Assembly: GCA_958496175.1 (NCBI GenBank) | Contig: OY292274.1 | Span: 11,801,689-11,865,688, forward strand | Origin: Sisyra terminalis | Taxonomy: Eukaryota; Arthropoda; Insecta; Neuroptera; Sisyridae | Direction: 5' to 3' | Length of the DNA: 64,000 bases | Part shown: piece after piece, positions 24,546 through 36,870 of the stretch | How positions within the stretch are numbered: position 1 is the stretch's first letter | Layout: each line of letters opens with the position of its first letter | Program-made: the position numbers and the translations under genes | Notes under the pieces: model-generated | The model's input: the letters and a program-made list of their open reading frames with translations, nothing else | The model's database searches: none | Told to the model about the DNA's origin: nothing

Positions 24546-24662
24546 TAAAAAATTACAAATTTACTGAAGCCATTGCCATAAGCCAGAAGATAATATTAAT
24601 CAATATGGTCAAAAACTTCAATTAAATTGTTTTTTTTTTGTATATTTGATTCTTATTTTGTC

Positions 24663-25010
24663 GTGTATACAATATATAGGATATATTTCGGTCCAATTTA
24701 TGTAATATAATTTAATATAATAATATATAAAAATCATACCATAAACATAAATTTGAACAGAAGTTCAAACAAAAATATTCGTGACGTATTGCCCAGATAC
24801 GTATTTCGATTGCCAAGCAATCTTCCATGAGGAAGATGACCACTGAGGAAGATTGCTTGGCAATCGAAATACGTATCTGGGCAATACGTCACGAATATTT
24901 TTATTTGAGCTTCTGTTCAAATTTATGTTTATGGTATGATTTCTATATACTATTATTTTAAATTATACTACATACATTGGACCGCAATATATGCTTTATA
25001 TTGTATACAC
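24663..25010. repeat. Foldback element (348 bp palindrome)
   Basis: Arms of about 165 bases run from GTGTATACAATATATAGG to its mirror at 25010 and enclose a roughly 20-base loop (about 24830-24849). The central parts (ACGTATTTCGATTGCCAAGC and mirror) are perfect. A single arm recurs at 27433-27608. Each arm carries a hammerhead-like motif. Confidence 0.85.
24843..24895 (+). ncRNA. Hammerhead-ribozyme-like motif in foldback arm
   Basis: CTGAGGA is followed by A, a perfect stem GATTGC-TTG-GCAATC, GAAAT, a 6-bp stem ACGTAT..ATACGT, then C, giving the GTC triplet typical of cleavage sites. The order fits a hammerhead. The extra A before stem II and the extra two bases before stem III are departures. 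The same arrangement is on the minus strand at about 27550-27600. Confidence 0.35.
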
Positions 25011-26216
25011 AGTATAACTGTTCAAAGCCAGCGAAAAAATCTTATATTGCTTATTTTGTCACCTAAGAACGTATCCCATATTCATATTCATGGTGTCCGT
25101 ATTCGCGGCATATTTACGGAACATATACTCCACGAATAAAGAGTTTTTACTGTACTCCACAAAAAGTAAGTTAAATGAGTGGAATGCATCAATGTTGCGA
25201 GTTTAAATCATTTTAATATAAATCTAACCAATGGCATTTGAAATTTGCATTCGCGTCTAATGCAGGGATCTTACCTTGTTTTTATTGTTTTTCAACTAAA
25301 TTAGCCATACGCTTCATCTTACACCCTTAACTCCTACGGTAAGGGATTTATGGGGGGTGGCAACCCCTTAGCGTAGCTTTTTTTCTCACTACCTATTGAA
25401 GAAATCTTCATGAAATTGAAACTATAAATGACTATCAATAAACTAATCATAATATTTTTTTATATGTAAATTAGTTAGCTACCCCATGTAAAGTTACAAA
25501 ATGGTCGAATTGGTGAAACAGAGTTTAAAACAACAAAAATCATTATAGTAAATTCAATTACCTATATAAAATATAGCCTTATTTTATTGCGCATTTAATC
25601 ACAGTCACTGTTTTCTACAACAGTAGTAATTATATTAATCACATCAAACATGGAGGTCACTGTTTCTGCGGTTTTTTTTAATTTTTGATTTATAACGAGC
25701 ATATGATAAACAGTAAATAACAGTTGCTACACAAATGCTACTGTCTACTGTTCTATTGCCATTTATCCAATCACAATCATGTCTTCGAATTTCTTCATAG
25801 GTGTTCGATTTTAATATGCCTTGATTGTGCCCTTATATTTATAATATTTTCGGGATTTCTTAAAAATTCAAGGGTTAATTCGTTGTTGTTTAATATTTTA
25901 ACAAGATAACATACGTTTTTGATAATTCATAAGTGCTAGTAAATAATATTTCAAGGGCAGTTTTCCTCAGTTTCCATGGCACTTGTTGAAGATAGTTTCG
26001 TAAAAAGTTATCAAAGTTGATTCAAGTTCTCATTTTTGAACAATTCTTGCATTGTATTGTGCTGATTTTGACACTCCTTTGTAAAAGCACTTATAATATT
26101 GGCATGTTCGACAATAAAATTTAATCATCTACCAAAAGTGTTACTTAAAAATTCAATTATTTTGCACAATGATTTCGTCACAGTTAACAGCTAGTTGTTC
26201 CGAAAATTATGTAATA

Positions 26217-26765
26217 CAGTGGACCCCCGATAATCCGGCCCTCGGCTAATCTGGCACCTCCTGTAATCCGACGTGGTTTATTATTTATTATGTATTGAAT
26301 ATTTTTTTGACAATCTTCGCTACACAAAGAGAAAAAAATAAAACGTAAGCTCTCTATTGTGTTGTTTAATTTACTAAATTTGTCATAATAAACATAATGA
26401 AGTATGATTTGTACTTCAGAGTACATACTATGTATATAACATGTAAAATCTTACCATTGGATCTGTAATTTGTCGGATTACATGGTACTCTTTCGTAAAA
26501 ATTTCCGGACTATAAGAGGTCTTAAGCAAGGTTTATAAAATACACACATGGCCTCATGCGCTTCGTGACGTAACCAGAAGAAATTCGTACATATCTTCAG
26601 ACTGATTCAAATTTCAAAATTCTTCGTATGACGTATTTTTTTTTCAAATGGGGCAACCTGTATAATTTATAAACCTTGGGTCTTAGGCAGTACTCTATAA
26701 TCCGATAAATTCGTTAATCCGATTCTGCCCTGCAAACTGTTTGTCGGATTACCGGGGGTCCACTG
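26217..26765. mobile_element. Tigger/pogo-like MITE (549 bp)
   Basis: The terminal inverted repeat is CAGTGGACCCCCGATAATCC and its mirror, with flanking TA on both sides (26215-26216, 26766-26767). CAGTG ends and TA duplication are typical of pogo/Tigger elements. It is itself interrupted by the Mutator-like MITE at 26527-26678. The small minus-strand ORF here is incidental. Confidence 0.8.
26527..26678. mobile_element. Mutator-like MITE, copy 2 (152 bp)
   Basis: Same family as 2771-2922. Ends are CAAGGTTTATAAA and TTTATAAACCTTG. Flanking 9-base repeats GGTCTTAAG (26518-26526) and GGTCTTAGG (26679-26687) differ at one base. It inserted into the older Tigger-like MITE. Confidence 0.8.
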
Positions 26766-27432
26766 TAAGTGCTATTTTTGGCCAATAGTGATATAAAGCT
26801 TCACCAGCCCAACATATTTTAGTTACAAGCGTAATGTATTTGGATCTTCAAATAAAAAGGGTATAGTCGAATGCCATCAAATCGGTTAATATTTATATTT
26901 ATTAGTTCATAACTAATTTGTAGGATTACATATTTTATTGATAATTACAAGTTTTAAGAACGTATTTATGATGATAAATATAAAGAAAGTGCACAGATCT
27001 AAATGAAGGTTTTGGTAAAAATTGATATTTATTCATGCACTTATACGTAATTGATTTTTATTTTTTTAAAGCTATGTTCCACCAATTCGTCCATTTTGTA
27101 ACTTTACATGTGATAGCTAACTTATTAACATATAAGATATATTTTTTGGGTAGGAGTCACTTTAGGGGTAAGTATCAAAACCACCCTCAAAAAATATACT
27201 TCTCGAATTTTTGAGTTTTTAATATTGGTAATTTAAAAAAGAAATATTTTGATTAGTTTATTGATAGACATGTATAGTTTCAATTTTATAAAGATATCTT
27301 CAAAAGGTACTGAGAAAAAAAATACGCTAAGGGGTTGTCACCCCCATTATTCCTTTACTATAGGGGTTAAGGGTGTGAGTTGAAATGTATGGCTAATTTA
27401 GTTGAAAAACAATAAAAACAAGGTAAGATCCT

Positions 27433-27608
27433 GTGTATACAATATATAGAATATATTGCGGTCCAATTTATGTAGTATAATTTAATATAAGAATATATAA
27501 AAATCGTATCATTAACATAAATTTGAATAGAAGTTCAAACAAAAATATTTGTGACGTATTGCCCAGATACGTATTTCGATTGCCAAGCAATCTTCCTCAG
27601 TGGTCATC
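27433..27608. repeat. Single arm of the foldback element
   Basis: Matches one arm plus the loop (CCTCAGTGGTCATC) of 24663-25010. It abuts the outer end of the long-TIR element at 27431. Confidence 0.75.
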
Positions 27609-28694
27609 AAGCAGTTTGGATCACTCCGTAACTGTTTTGTGATGATTCACAATTCACATTAAAAAAAACATCTTATTTTGTCTAACGTAAGGTCCCTTTA
27701 TTAACAGTTTTCAAATGCTTAATCGGACGATTCATTCGGTAAAAAATCATTTAAAATCTTTAATTTAAGCTGTTTAATATTTTTAATGACTTACAAATAA
27801 TTTCTCAATTGTCAATAAGCCAATTACAGTCAAAAATAACACGATGTGTTTAATCACTTTCTACGAAAAATATTTCTTTAGCATGCTCCTTTATGTTCTT
27901 TTTTATATCTTTATATACAGATTCAGTGTAGGTGTACGTTTCAAAGTCATTTGAGTAAATATACAGAATTTTCATGGAAAAACACCCTGTTTTCCCAACG
28001 CCCTTCCTACCAGCCAGTGTTTAAATGTAAATTCATGAACATCAACCGAAAAGTTTTTCAGCCAATAAATAAGCGCGCGCCCGAAACTTCTTTCAGAATT
28101 TCGCAAGGTAAACTGTTTGTTTATTTTAAGTAAAAAACTTTGTGACTAAAATTTTCCATATCATTATTAAAGTACACAATGCATATTTGCGTTATTTATG
28201 GCCCTTTATTCGCACAACCGATTTGTGGAATTTTTAATTAAAGTGTTCTATATTTAAGAAAAAAAAATCAACACCACCTGTCAAGTTACAAGTCAAGAAA
28301 AAATTAATTTCTTTACCAAAAATTCTCAAGTATTTCGCCAGTGGAAATATTTTGAATAATTTTATACCTATTCAAATTCTTATGTTTATTTTCTTCCATT
28401 TTTGAACAGGAAACATTGATATCTAAATTGTAAATTTGAATTCAACGTTTCCTTCGTATGGAACAATATTATCTTACAATATACAATATTTGTGAAAAAA
28501 ACGTCTTTATAACTTTGAAACTATGCAAATTATATCAACAATGTTTGTATAAGTAGAGGTTTTGATTGTTTAATAAAATTTACCAAAAATTTATTTAAAG
28601 ATAAACTGTAATTTTTGTTATGTTTCAAATAATTGTAATCTTTAATGATTAAGGTAAATCATTCCTTTAATTTGAAGAGCAATATATAATTTAG
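27609..28694. other. No gene seen
   Basis: An ORF at 27951-28133 is unrecognised and too short to support. The rest is AT-rich with nothing identified. Confidence 0.4.
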
Positions 28695-30095
28695 TAGACT
28701 GAGCCAAAAAAAACGACTATTTTTTTTTGAAAAGTATTTCAAAAATATTGTTCAAGGTGACAAAAAAAATATCAGGAAGGTTTGATACCTTAATATTAAT
28801 ACTTAGAGGTCTATCATCTTTAGTTTCGATTTTTTATTTGTGCTTTCATTTTTGCGTCAATGCTGTCAAACTATCAAGGTAAAAAAAATATCTGCCCATA
28901 TATTTAGAGAAAATTAAATTCCCTACAAAAAACGTTTCTTTGAATATTTTTGCCAGATACATGCCGTTTCCGAATAATCAAACTTTAAACATTGATATAA
29001 TTTTTAGATTTATCTTATTTGTTTTGGAATTTTGTAACTAACGAACAAATAAATATAAAGAAATAAACAATATAGATTCTTGAAGGAAATTTTATGCTCT
29101 ACAAAAAAGGTCTACTAACGTTTTTAAATAAAATCACTCTTTCAAAATTGGTTCAACAACGAAAAAAAAACAATTTAATTTTTCCTTTAACTTTAATTGT
29201 GAATAACTTTTGAAAAAGTGATTTTATGTAAAAACGTTAAGAGACCTTTTTTGTAGGGCATTAAATTCCCTTTAATAATCTATATTGTTTATTTCTATAT
29301 ATTTATTTGTTCGTTAGTTACAAACGGCCAAAAAATGTAATTAATTCAACAACTTTTGAGTTGTTATATTGATCGATTGTCGGTGGTTATTCTTTATAAA
29401 TTTAATTACCTATCACTAATCACCTCACCATAGTTTCTTCATAAATAATAATAACAATACCATTCACATTTTACATTTGCAATATTAATAGTAATTTCAT
29501 AAACTACATTTATTGACAATAAAATTCGATTTTAATTAACAGGTAACTTTATTTATAACTATTATTAAATGTATTTTATTGAAAATAAAATTAATTTACA
29601 GACAATATTATAAATCAAATTTAAAAGTCAATAAATGTATTTGGTGAAAATAAAAAATAACCACCGACAATATAACAACCCGAAAGTCGTTGAATAAATT
29701 ACTATCTAATTATAATCTATATTGTTTATTTCTATATACTTATTTGTTCGTTAGTTACAAAATTCCAAAATAATGAAGATAAATCTTAAAAATTATATCA
29801 ATGTCTGAAGCTTGATTATTCGGAAACGGCGTGTCTGGCAAAAATTTTCAAAGATAAATTTTTTGTAGAAAATTTAATTTTCTATAAATATGTGTACAAA
29901 TATTTTTTTACCTTGATAGTTTGACAGCATTGACGCAAAAATGAAAGCACAAATAAAAAATCGAAATTAAAGATGATAGACCTCTTAGTATTAAAATTAA
30001 GGGCTCAAATTTTCCCGAAGTTTTTTTTTTGTCACTTTGAACAATATTTTTGAAATTCTTTTCAAAAAAATAGTTGCTTTTTCTGGCCTAGTCTA
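28695..30095. mobile_element. TAGACTGGGCC hairpin element with nested insertion
   Basis: The ends TAGACTGAGCCAAAAAAAA and mirror GGCCTAGTCTA bound an almost fully palindromic element like the copy at 36871-37838. It is split by another element at 29349-29692. The word AATCTATATTGTTTATTTC and the following 35 bases occur on both sides of the insertion (about 29278 and 29716). Confidence 0.75.
29349..29692. mobile_element. Nested small TIR element (about 344 bp)
   Basis: The left end CAACTTTTGAGTTGTTATAT..GTCGGTGGTTATT is mirrored at the right (ATAACCACCGACAATATAAC..GTTG). No coding potential. The superfamily is not clear from the ends. Confidence 0.6.
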
Positions 30096-31199
30096 TTATT
30101 TACATCAAAAATTGTTCTTTTCTTTAACTATCCATAGCGAATTGAATATCTTGTTTAAACTTATCAAATCTGAAAGTGAAACGTTTTGCTGATATCTTAT
30201 GCCAATTTGTTTTCAATCTAAACATTAATTATATTAAAAGAGGAAGAACACAGTTGAAAAAAAAATTTTAGTAATCAAATATTTTACGTCTATGATTAAA
30301 TTGCAATAAGGAACAAAAAAAAATTCAAATTTTTAGTTTTTTTTTTTGGTACACCAACTTCAAATGGAAAGGTTTAGTTCATCGGAAACTTAGCACTGTT
30401 GCGAAAAAAATATAATTGCATTGTTCTCAACGAAAATCAAATATTTCATTGGTCGAAAAAAAATTCATTATCGTGTAAATGCAAATAGAAGATCAATGTT
30501 TTTCTTTTACTTTTTTGAATTGAATTTTGATCAATGACTTAAAAAGCTGTTATACACATTTTCTTTAGTAAAAAGCTGATTTTATTATTATTTATTTTCA
30601 ACAAGTAATATTTTTTTCAAATAGCCGGTAAAGATTAGAATTTTTTCTATTATTTTAACTCTGTAAACGAAATTTTATGAAGGACTTTAGTATATTTTAC
30701 ATTTTTAAATTATTACCGCACAAATAGTGAAATATATTTTTGAAATTTCTAATAAATTCCACAATACTAGTTAACACGTGATAATATATTCTGAAAAGGG
30801 TTGAAATCCGCACATAGGAATAGTTTTCAAAGATATACAATTGATTTTCAAATTATCTTTACTCACAACAGAAACTTGAAACACCACAATTTATTTGTGA
30901 ATGTTTACATAAAATGTTTCCACAATAATGGAAAATAATTATACGATTTTAAATTGCACAAAACGAGCTTTTGATATAATAAAATTATCACTTTTTCATT
31001 TATCAATTATTTTAATTTTAGGTCTTAAAACAAAATTGAGTGGTTGGTTTGAAATATTTTCGGTTTAAAATAGGTTAAAAAAGTATTTTGCATGAGAGAA
31101 AAATGAAACGTGTTATAAATAAAATTTTATATTTGTCGATAAGGGATGAGTTTGATGTGCGATACCGGAATATAAATAACTATTATAAGCGTGATTACG
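30096..31199. other. No gene seen
   Basis: AT-rich with homopolymer runs and no exon or repeat recognised. It would lie in the intron if the 31.2-kb island is the first exon of the minus-strand gene. Confidence 0.4.
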
Positions 31200-31219
31200 T
31201 GAGAAACATCGTCCGTAAC

Positions 31220-31400
31220 ATTTCCAATACCTGGAGCTTTTGCACCAAACGACAGCAATGGTAGCGCGCAACTGTTCCGCGAGATCTCCAACGACTGACT
31301 CCTAGTTAGGGGATGCTTTCCCTCATAGCCTCATCATCCCTTAGATACATACAATCAGCTGACTGCGTGCACACATTATTACATCTCAGTGTATATAGTA
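31220..31400 (-). promoter_or_regulatory. GC-rich island: candidate promoter and 5' non-coding exon
   Basis: A block much richer in GC than its surroundings. On the minus strand it holds TCAGTCGTTG, an arthropod TCAGT initiator, and about 80 bases downstream a possible donor CCAG|GTATTG. It lies 7.8 kb upstream of the coding exon at 22270-23468, which starts with a clear splice acceptor. The link is inferred. Confidence 0.3.
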
Positions 31401-31646
31401 TATTATTCGGCCGCGGCAAATCCATTAATTTCACAAACAAAATCTTTATTCTCCGCAAAAACATTTAATTAACGTCAATAAAAAAAAATATCACTTTAAA
31501 ATGTACAATAATAAACTATAATACTATACCTATAAAATATAAAATAACAATTCCTGGAGAATATCTACTGAACAAATATAAAATTCATATTTAGTTGAGT
31601 CTAAAATGGCAACAATAGCGGTTGATAGGCAAATGAGAAATTGGCA

Positions 31647-32055
31647 AAGGCCCTCGCTAGATAAGAAGGTCTAAAATGCCCCCATCGCAATCGGGCTAAT
31701 TTATTTTCTGAAAATACCTTACAGTATGGGCAACATCTCAGCCAAGTTTCAACCCTAAAATATGACACGTTTTTGTGTAAAAATTAATAATATTTTTTTT
31801 TCAATTTCAATATTCTCTGACACTGTTTGATAATATCGAAAAAAGTGCTTATGAGTTTCAAGATATCACTAAGTAGTATTCCGAGAAAAATTCGTTCATG
31901 AATCAGATCGATCATTGTTAAAAATACGATTTATTTTTTCAAATTTTTCTTTTATGCCAAAACCATTTGGTGAACCTTAGTTTTTTTTCTATATAATCCT
32001 CTATCATCATTCTACAATATATATTTTTTTCAGTTTTTTAAAAATATTAGACAAA
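31647..32055. repeat. Dispersed repeat, copy B (pair at 23677-24075)
   Basis: Begins AAAGGCCCTCGCTAGATAAG and ends TTTTTAAAAATATTAGACAA. Over its length it is nearly the same as copy A, with small indels. Confidence 0.7.
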
Positions 32056-32229
32056 AGTTTAAAAAAAGAAGTATTCTTTAAACATTTTTTTGTGTGCTAA
32101 AATCTTTTAGTACCATCACGTAATTGTTTGTACATCATCTCCTTGTCGCAGTTTACTAAATATAATTTTGTCGTATTTTTAAAAATGTTACATAATGGTT
32201 AGAAGATTAAACTTTCTTTTTTAATTCAG

Positions 32230-32731
32230 TTTTTTGTATAGCACTTTTTTTCCTATAACTTATCTCAATAAAAGTTTTTGATATTTTTACAGGTTCTAAG
32301 TTATTTACAATGAACTGAAAATATTCGAAATTTTATTGTTTTAAATTGATAATACTACTCGAATTATTAGATTTTTAACCAAGAAATTATTTTTTTATTA
32401 AATTTAATTGCAATTGTTACACTAAGAGATTTTTATTACAATCGGGAAATTTCTTTCTGTATTGACTTAGAACTAGTAATAAGTATTGCAATTGTTCTTC
32501 ATTTTTAGTAAAGCACTTGTTATATTGTTCGATTAACTCTACACCACGTTGTGAAAAATATCAAAAACTTTTGAAGAGATAAGTTATAGAAAAAAAAATG
32601 TTCTACAAAAAATGTTCTATAAAATTTTCTCGTAAAATTGATAGTTGCGTTAAAAAATTGAAAAAATATTAAAATTTCTCTTTAGTTCAATTGTGACCTC
32701 TAATAACTTTTGAAGAAATAAATATATCATC
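32230..32731. mobile_element. Inner part of a TAGACTGATTC element
   Basis: Shares the centre of the 56124-57294 copy in inverse orientation (TTCGATTAACTCTACACCAC) and the inner arm blocks. Both outer termini are missing, and the right side is replaced by LINE sequence from 32732. Confidence 0.6.
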
Positions 32732-33356
32732 TTGAGCAAAAGTTAACCTAGTGTGAACACATCTCGAAAAAAAGGAACATAATATTTAAAAAACTATACT
32801 GGCCCATTTAAAAAAAATCAAAATTAAAATTAGAAACAAAAATCATCATATGCAAATCTATAATAAAACCTATATGGACGTACGGAGTTCAACTTTGGGG
32901 TTCCGCTAAAAATTCAAATTTACAAACTATAGACCGCTGCCAATCGAAAATTATTAGAACCATCACTGGCGCTCCTAAGTACGTGCGAAATTCTATAATA
33001 CTTAGAGATACCGACACTGAAACAGTGAAAGAAGTCACTTTGAAAATTAGTAAAACCTACAAGAAAAGACTCGACCCACACCCGAATCAATGGAAGATCT
33101 TAAAAGCCAAACGTTTCACGAGACTCAAGCGAAGTGATCCACTTAACCTAATGGAGTAAATACGAAACCAATAGTCGAGGCCAATAATGGACCCAGCTTC
33201 CACATCCAATTTTACACAAAGGTGTAGGGAGGAACAATTACTTTAGTTTCTTTAGATTTAGTTTTAGACATAAAAGTTGTAATAAATTTTGTTAGAGATA
33301 TATTTATATCTGATTCAAAAATTATAAATAAAAATGATACCAAAAAAAAAAAAAAA
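32732..33356 (+). pseudogene. Jockey-like LINE 3' fragment with poly-A tail
   Basis: The frame reads KKLYWPI, a stop, KLKLETK, then KPIWTYGVQLWGSA (from 32863), CQSKIIRTITGAPKYVRN and a closing RLKRSDPLNLME before TAA at 33157. This is the C-terminal end of a Jockey-clade reverse transcriptase. The 3' UTR carries AATAAA-type signals near 33327 and ends in 15 A (33342-33356). 5'-truncated and inactive. Confidence 0.8.
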
Positions 33357-33469
33357 TCCATCACGCACCTAAACAAGGAGGAGGAATTCATGAAGTAAGA
33401 AACTGAGGTAATTATTAAACTATTTTTTCTCGTAACAAAGCTACCACATTATTAAAAAAAATATTTGCA

Positions 33470-33960
33470 ATTGTACCTGGATAGGCGTATCATTTGAGAA
33501 AAACATCGAAGAAAAAAAATAGCTTAACAAGAATGGTGATCGGTCACAGTTGACCCACGAATGTTGAACGTATGACTCATTGTAATTACAGTGTAGTCTC
33601 CCTAATCCAGCACTATTTAAAACCGGAGGGTGCCGGATTATTGGAATGTTCGGATTACTGGATTATAGTGAAAAAGTCATAGGTAATGAATAAAATAAAT
33701 CATTTCATAGAAGGATTAACTGTATACACAGCTATAGAGACGCGTGAGAGGCATGGGCAGAGGGTGCCGGATTATTGGACGTGCCGATCTATCGAAGTGC
33801 CGGATTAGTGAGATTATACTGTGTTGCCAAGTGGCAGATGATATTAATGATTTTAAAAAAAATTATACACAGAAAAATTTAAATTCGCAGCTTTTAAAGT
33901 GTACCATTGCATTTCTAGTGTCATTTACCACGACTTACTAATGCACATTGGAGTTTTCAA
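33470..33960 (+). pseudogene. Decayed LINE relic split by a MITE
   Basis: A YLDRR-like reading near 33477, then a poorly preserved segment and SQLTHEC near 33548, resembles the LINE pieces at 5.1 and 5.9 kb. The relic is interrupted at 33589-33821. Evidence is short motifs only. Confidence 0.3.
33589..33821. mobile_element. Tigger/pogo-like MITE (233 bp)
   Basis: The left end CAGTGTAGTCTCCCTAATCC and right end GGATTAGTGAGATTATACTG mirror each other. A TA precedes the left end; TG follows the right, so the target copy has mutated. Internal GTGCCGGATTATTGGA repeats twice. Confidence 0.7.
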
Positions 33961-34062
33961 CTCTCACAACGATTAAATGCACTAATAAAAAGAGAACGTT
34001 TCAGGATAGTGGCAGATGAGGTGAGAAAGAGGGTGAGCACCCTTATCAATAATTGATAATCC

Positions 34063-34873
34063 AAAGGATCTAGCAGGATCCACATGGCGAGCTGGCCTTC
34101 AAATAGGAACCAATGTCGAAACTTATATTAAAATATAACAGTCACGATATTATTTTTTTATTCTTATTTTAATAAAAATTGAACACTCGTTGTGTTTTTT
34201 TCTAATGGGATCAATTATTTTGATCTTTAAAGTAATCATCTTAAGAGTAAATATAGAAAAACAAAAAAATAATATTTTTTTTATGTTTCCTTAGACTTAC
34301 AATTATGAAAATAATATATGCTTTGCTCCTATGTGTGGCTTATTTTTATTGAAGTTTTGCAAAAAAAAAGTTGGTGAAACCCTTCGAAAAAAAAAATAAA
34401 ACCGAGGTATACTATTGGGCGTAAATCACATTTTATTTTTTTTTCAAGGTGTTGCACTAACTATTTTTTCACGCAATTTTTATGAGTTATAGTGCTCATG
34501 TAGAAGCATAAAATATTTTTTTTTTCGTGATTGTCATTTTCAGAGAACATATAAAAAAAATATTTCATTTGTTTTTTGGATTTTTCTTTTATAATTTCTT
34601 TTTCTAAAAATTTCAAAAAAATATATGATATACTCTGTAAAATAATCTAAAGTTTCGCGTTGGTTTCACCTCTCTAGCTTAATTAGTTTTTGAAATATAT
34701 AACTTTGAAAAATAACCATGCGGGGGGACATTTTTGCCCATATCTCAAGGTCAAAGAGGAATTTAGTCGCGAAAAGTATATAAAATGTGTTTGCATATCA
34801 AGCCGATATTTTAAGTTTCGACATAGGTTCCTATTTGGGGGCCAACTCGCCATGTGAATCCTGCTAGACCTTT
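34063..34873. mobile_element. AAAGGGTCTAGC element, internally deleted
   Basis: The left end AAAGGATCTAGCAGGATCC and right end ATCCTGCTAGACCTTT are inverted. The left arm keeps about 75 bases and the right arm is about 735. Same family as 9152-9769. Confidence 0.75.
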
Positions 34874-35854
34874 TTATTCGACTGCACTTAATTAAGCAAG
34901 CTTACATTTCCCGTTAAATATTTTTGGTTTAAATAATAAATAAATATAACTTGTAACGTCCCGTGAAATATTCAAATCTCAACATTGATAGAACTGGAAA
35001 TGGTGAAAATTAACAACTAAATGTAATCAAAATGGCAGTTGAATCTTAACAACACTCAGATCGCTCAAACTTTAGACAATGATTGCATTTCACTTTCACG
35101 TATGTTACCAATATTTGTTCTCTGTCTTTCCCGTTAAACATACATTCACATATACATTTACCTATTATTATCAATTATTATTATGATACAAACATTGGTG
35201 TTTTCAAGGGTTACCTCCAAAATTTCTTATTTCGTTGGTGTACGATAGAAACGAAAAGTTTGCAGATCAATGTGAAGTTATATTTCAGAGAAAATATTTA
35301 AAAAAAAATATTTTTCGCGTTTCAATTTCTTTTTGATGTCGGCTGTTTTATTTGTTAAGAAGTAATAGTAATCTTCCTTTTGGAACTCACAAACGACAAA
35401 AAACACAATTTAATTGCGTAAAAAAAATCGAAACTACAATATTTGGAAAGTGACCCAAATTGAGCTAATTTTATAAATGAATTTTTCCGAAAAAATATGC
35501 AAACTATGAAAATTTTCCTTTTGGAACTTTTGATCGATACAAAAACACCAATTAATGGCACAAAAAATAAAATCGAAATTTTAGAAAACTTATAGAAAAG
35601 CTCTAAACGTCAAGTGAGCACTACATAGAGTTTTCACGGAAAATATGCGAACGACAAATTGAGGACATTGGTGCAAGAACCAGGTAAGTCCCAACTAGCA
35701 AACTTTTGATAAGAGTCAAGTGAAACAAAATAACACACCAGGTAAGTCAGGTAATATTCAATAAATGTAATAAGCAAACTAAATCAATTTATTATTTAGA
35801 ATCTTGCATATTAAACAAGTTTAATAATTACTTAGACGAGATTTTCTGTTGATA
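34874..35854. other. No gene; two related units near 35370-35580
   Basis: Two roughly 150-base blocks beginning TTCCTTTTGGAAC are loosely repeated. Words around 35655-35700 (GAACCAGGTAAGTCCCAA) recur inverted near 36625-36665, so the LINE fragment between them may lie inside a TIR element. Confidence 0.35.
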
Positions 35855-36267
35855 AGTGAATATAGTTGGATGAGTCGAGTGTTGTCAATGATGATATACA
35901 AATCAGTCATTAGACCACTTCTCATATACTCTTGCGCAGTCTGGCTTCCATCCTCGAAGAAAAATCACAATGAGCTACAGATGTTCCAAAATAAAGTTTT
36001 AAGAATCACCACTAAAGCTCCATAGTATGTGAGAAACAACCAAATTCATCACGAAATGAACGTCCCAAACATAAAAGACTTTCTAATCGTACCCATAAGG
36101 AATTACTTAACGGCCTGGAAAGTTGTCCTAGTGCAGAAGAACTAGGCTTAGGGGAAACTATAAAACAAAGAAACTTGAAGCGGAAACTCCCTCAAGAGCT
36201 CCAAGAAATAGCAGTTGCTTGACCACAAGGTCAAGAACAATCAACAAAAAAAAAAAAAAAAAAAAAA
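35855..36267 (+). pseudogene. Jockey/I-like LINE 3' fragment with poly-A tail
   Basis: The reading MIYKSVIRPLLIYSCAVW, then FQNKVLRITTKAP, a TAG, and YVRNNQIHHEMNVPNIK is typical of the C-terminal part of non-LTR reverse transcriptases. It continues with breaks to TGA at 36222 and ends in 22 A (36246-36267). It belongs to a different subfamily from the 32.7-kb copy. Inactive. Confidence 0.75.
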
Positions 36268-36870
36268 GACAGAGGAATAAAGTTCGACTCCTCCAGCAAC
36301 TTAAACGCCGCTAAAAAAATCAATTGCCTGTTATCACCACCATGATAAAGCAGCACATTGCTGAACTGGTGCAAATTACATAATAGTCCACAGAAAAAAA
36401 GGTTTACTAACTAATTAATGATACAAAAAGAAATAGAAAAATAAAATATTAATACAATAATTTCTAACAATGTTTCTAGAGTTTTATTGGCCAACGATGC
36501 TATCTTTTCTACATTATTTGCCACACAGAACAGTACTGATGCTACATTTGTACCTGATTTTTGCACCAATCGAATAAGTTATATTGTCTACAGTAAAAAA
36601 TGCAACATAAAATAAAATTGAAAAATTGGGACTTACGTGGTTCTTACAGTAATGCCCTCAATTTTCTTTCCAGACCTCTTAAATGACAAAAAAAAAACAC
36701 CAAAATATTCCGTAGTTATTTTTTCCAAATTCCACAATTGTAGTCCTAGTTTGATAGATGTCTGGAACTCAAATAACAGCCATTTGATCTCCATACATCA
36801 GTAGCGATGTTTGGATTAAAAATATGTTACGGCTATATATGAGTGTACAGTGTTAAGAATTTGTATAGAC

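Larger units (their letters stand above)
25264..27431. mobile_element. Long-TIR DNA element (about 2.2 kb), no transposase
   Basis: The left arm 25264-25522 and right arm 27073-27431 are inverted copies. The outer ends are AGGGATCTTACCTTGTTTTT and its mirror; the inner shared words include AATTGGTGGAACA-like and AAGGGGTTG-like blocks. The 1.5-kb interior contains a Tigger-like MITE and AT-rich sequence without a real gene. Confidence 0.65.
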
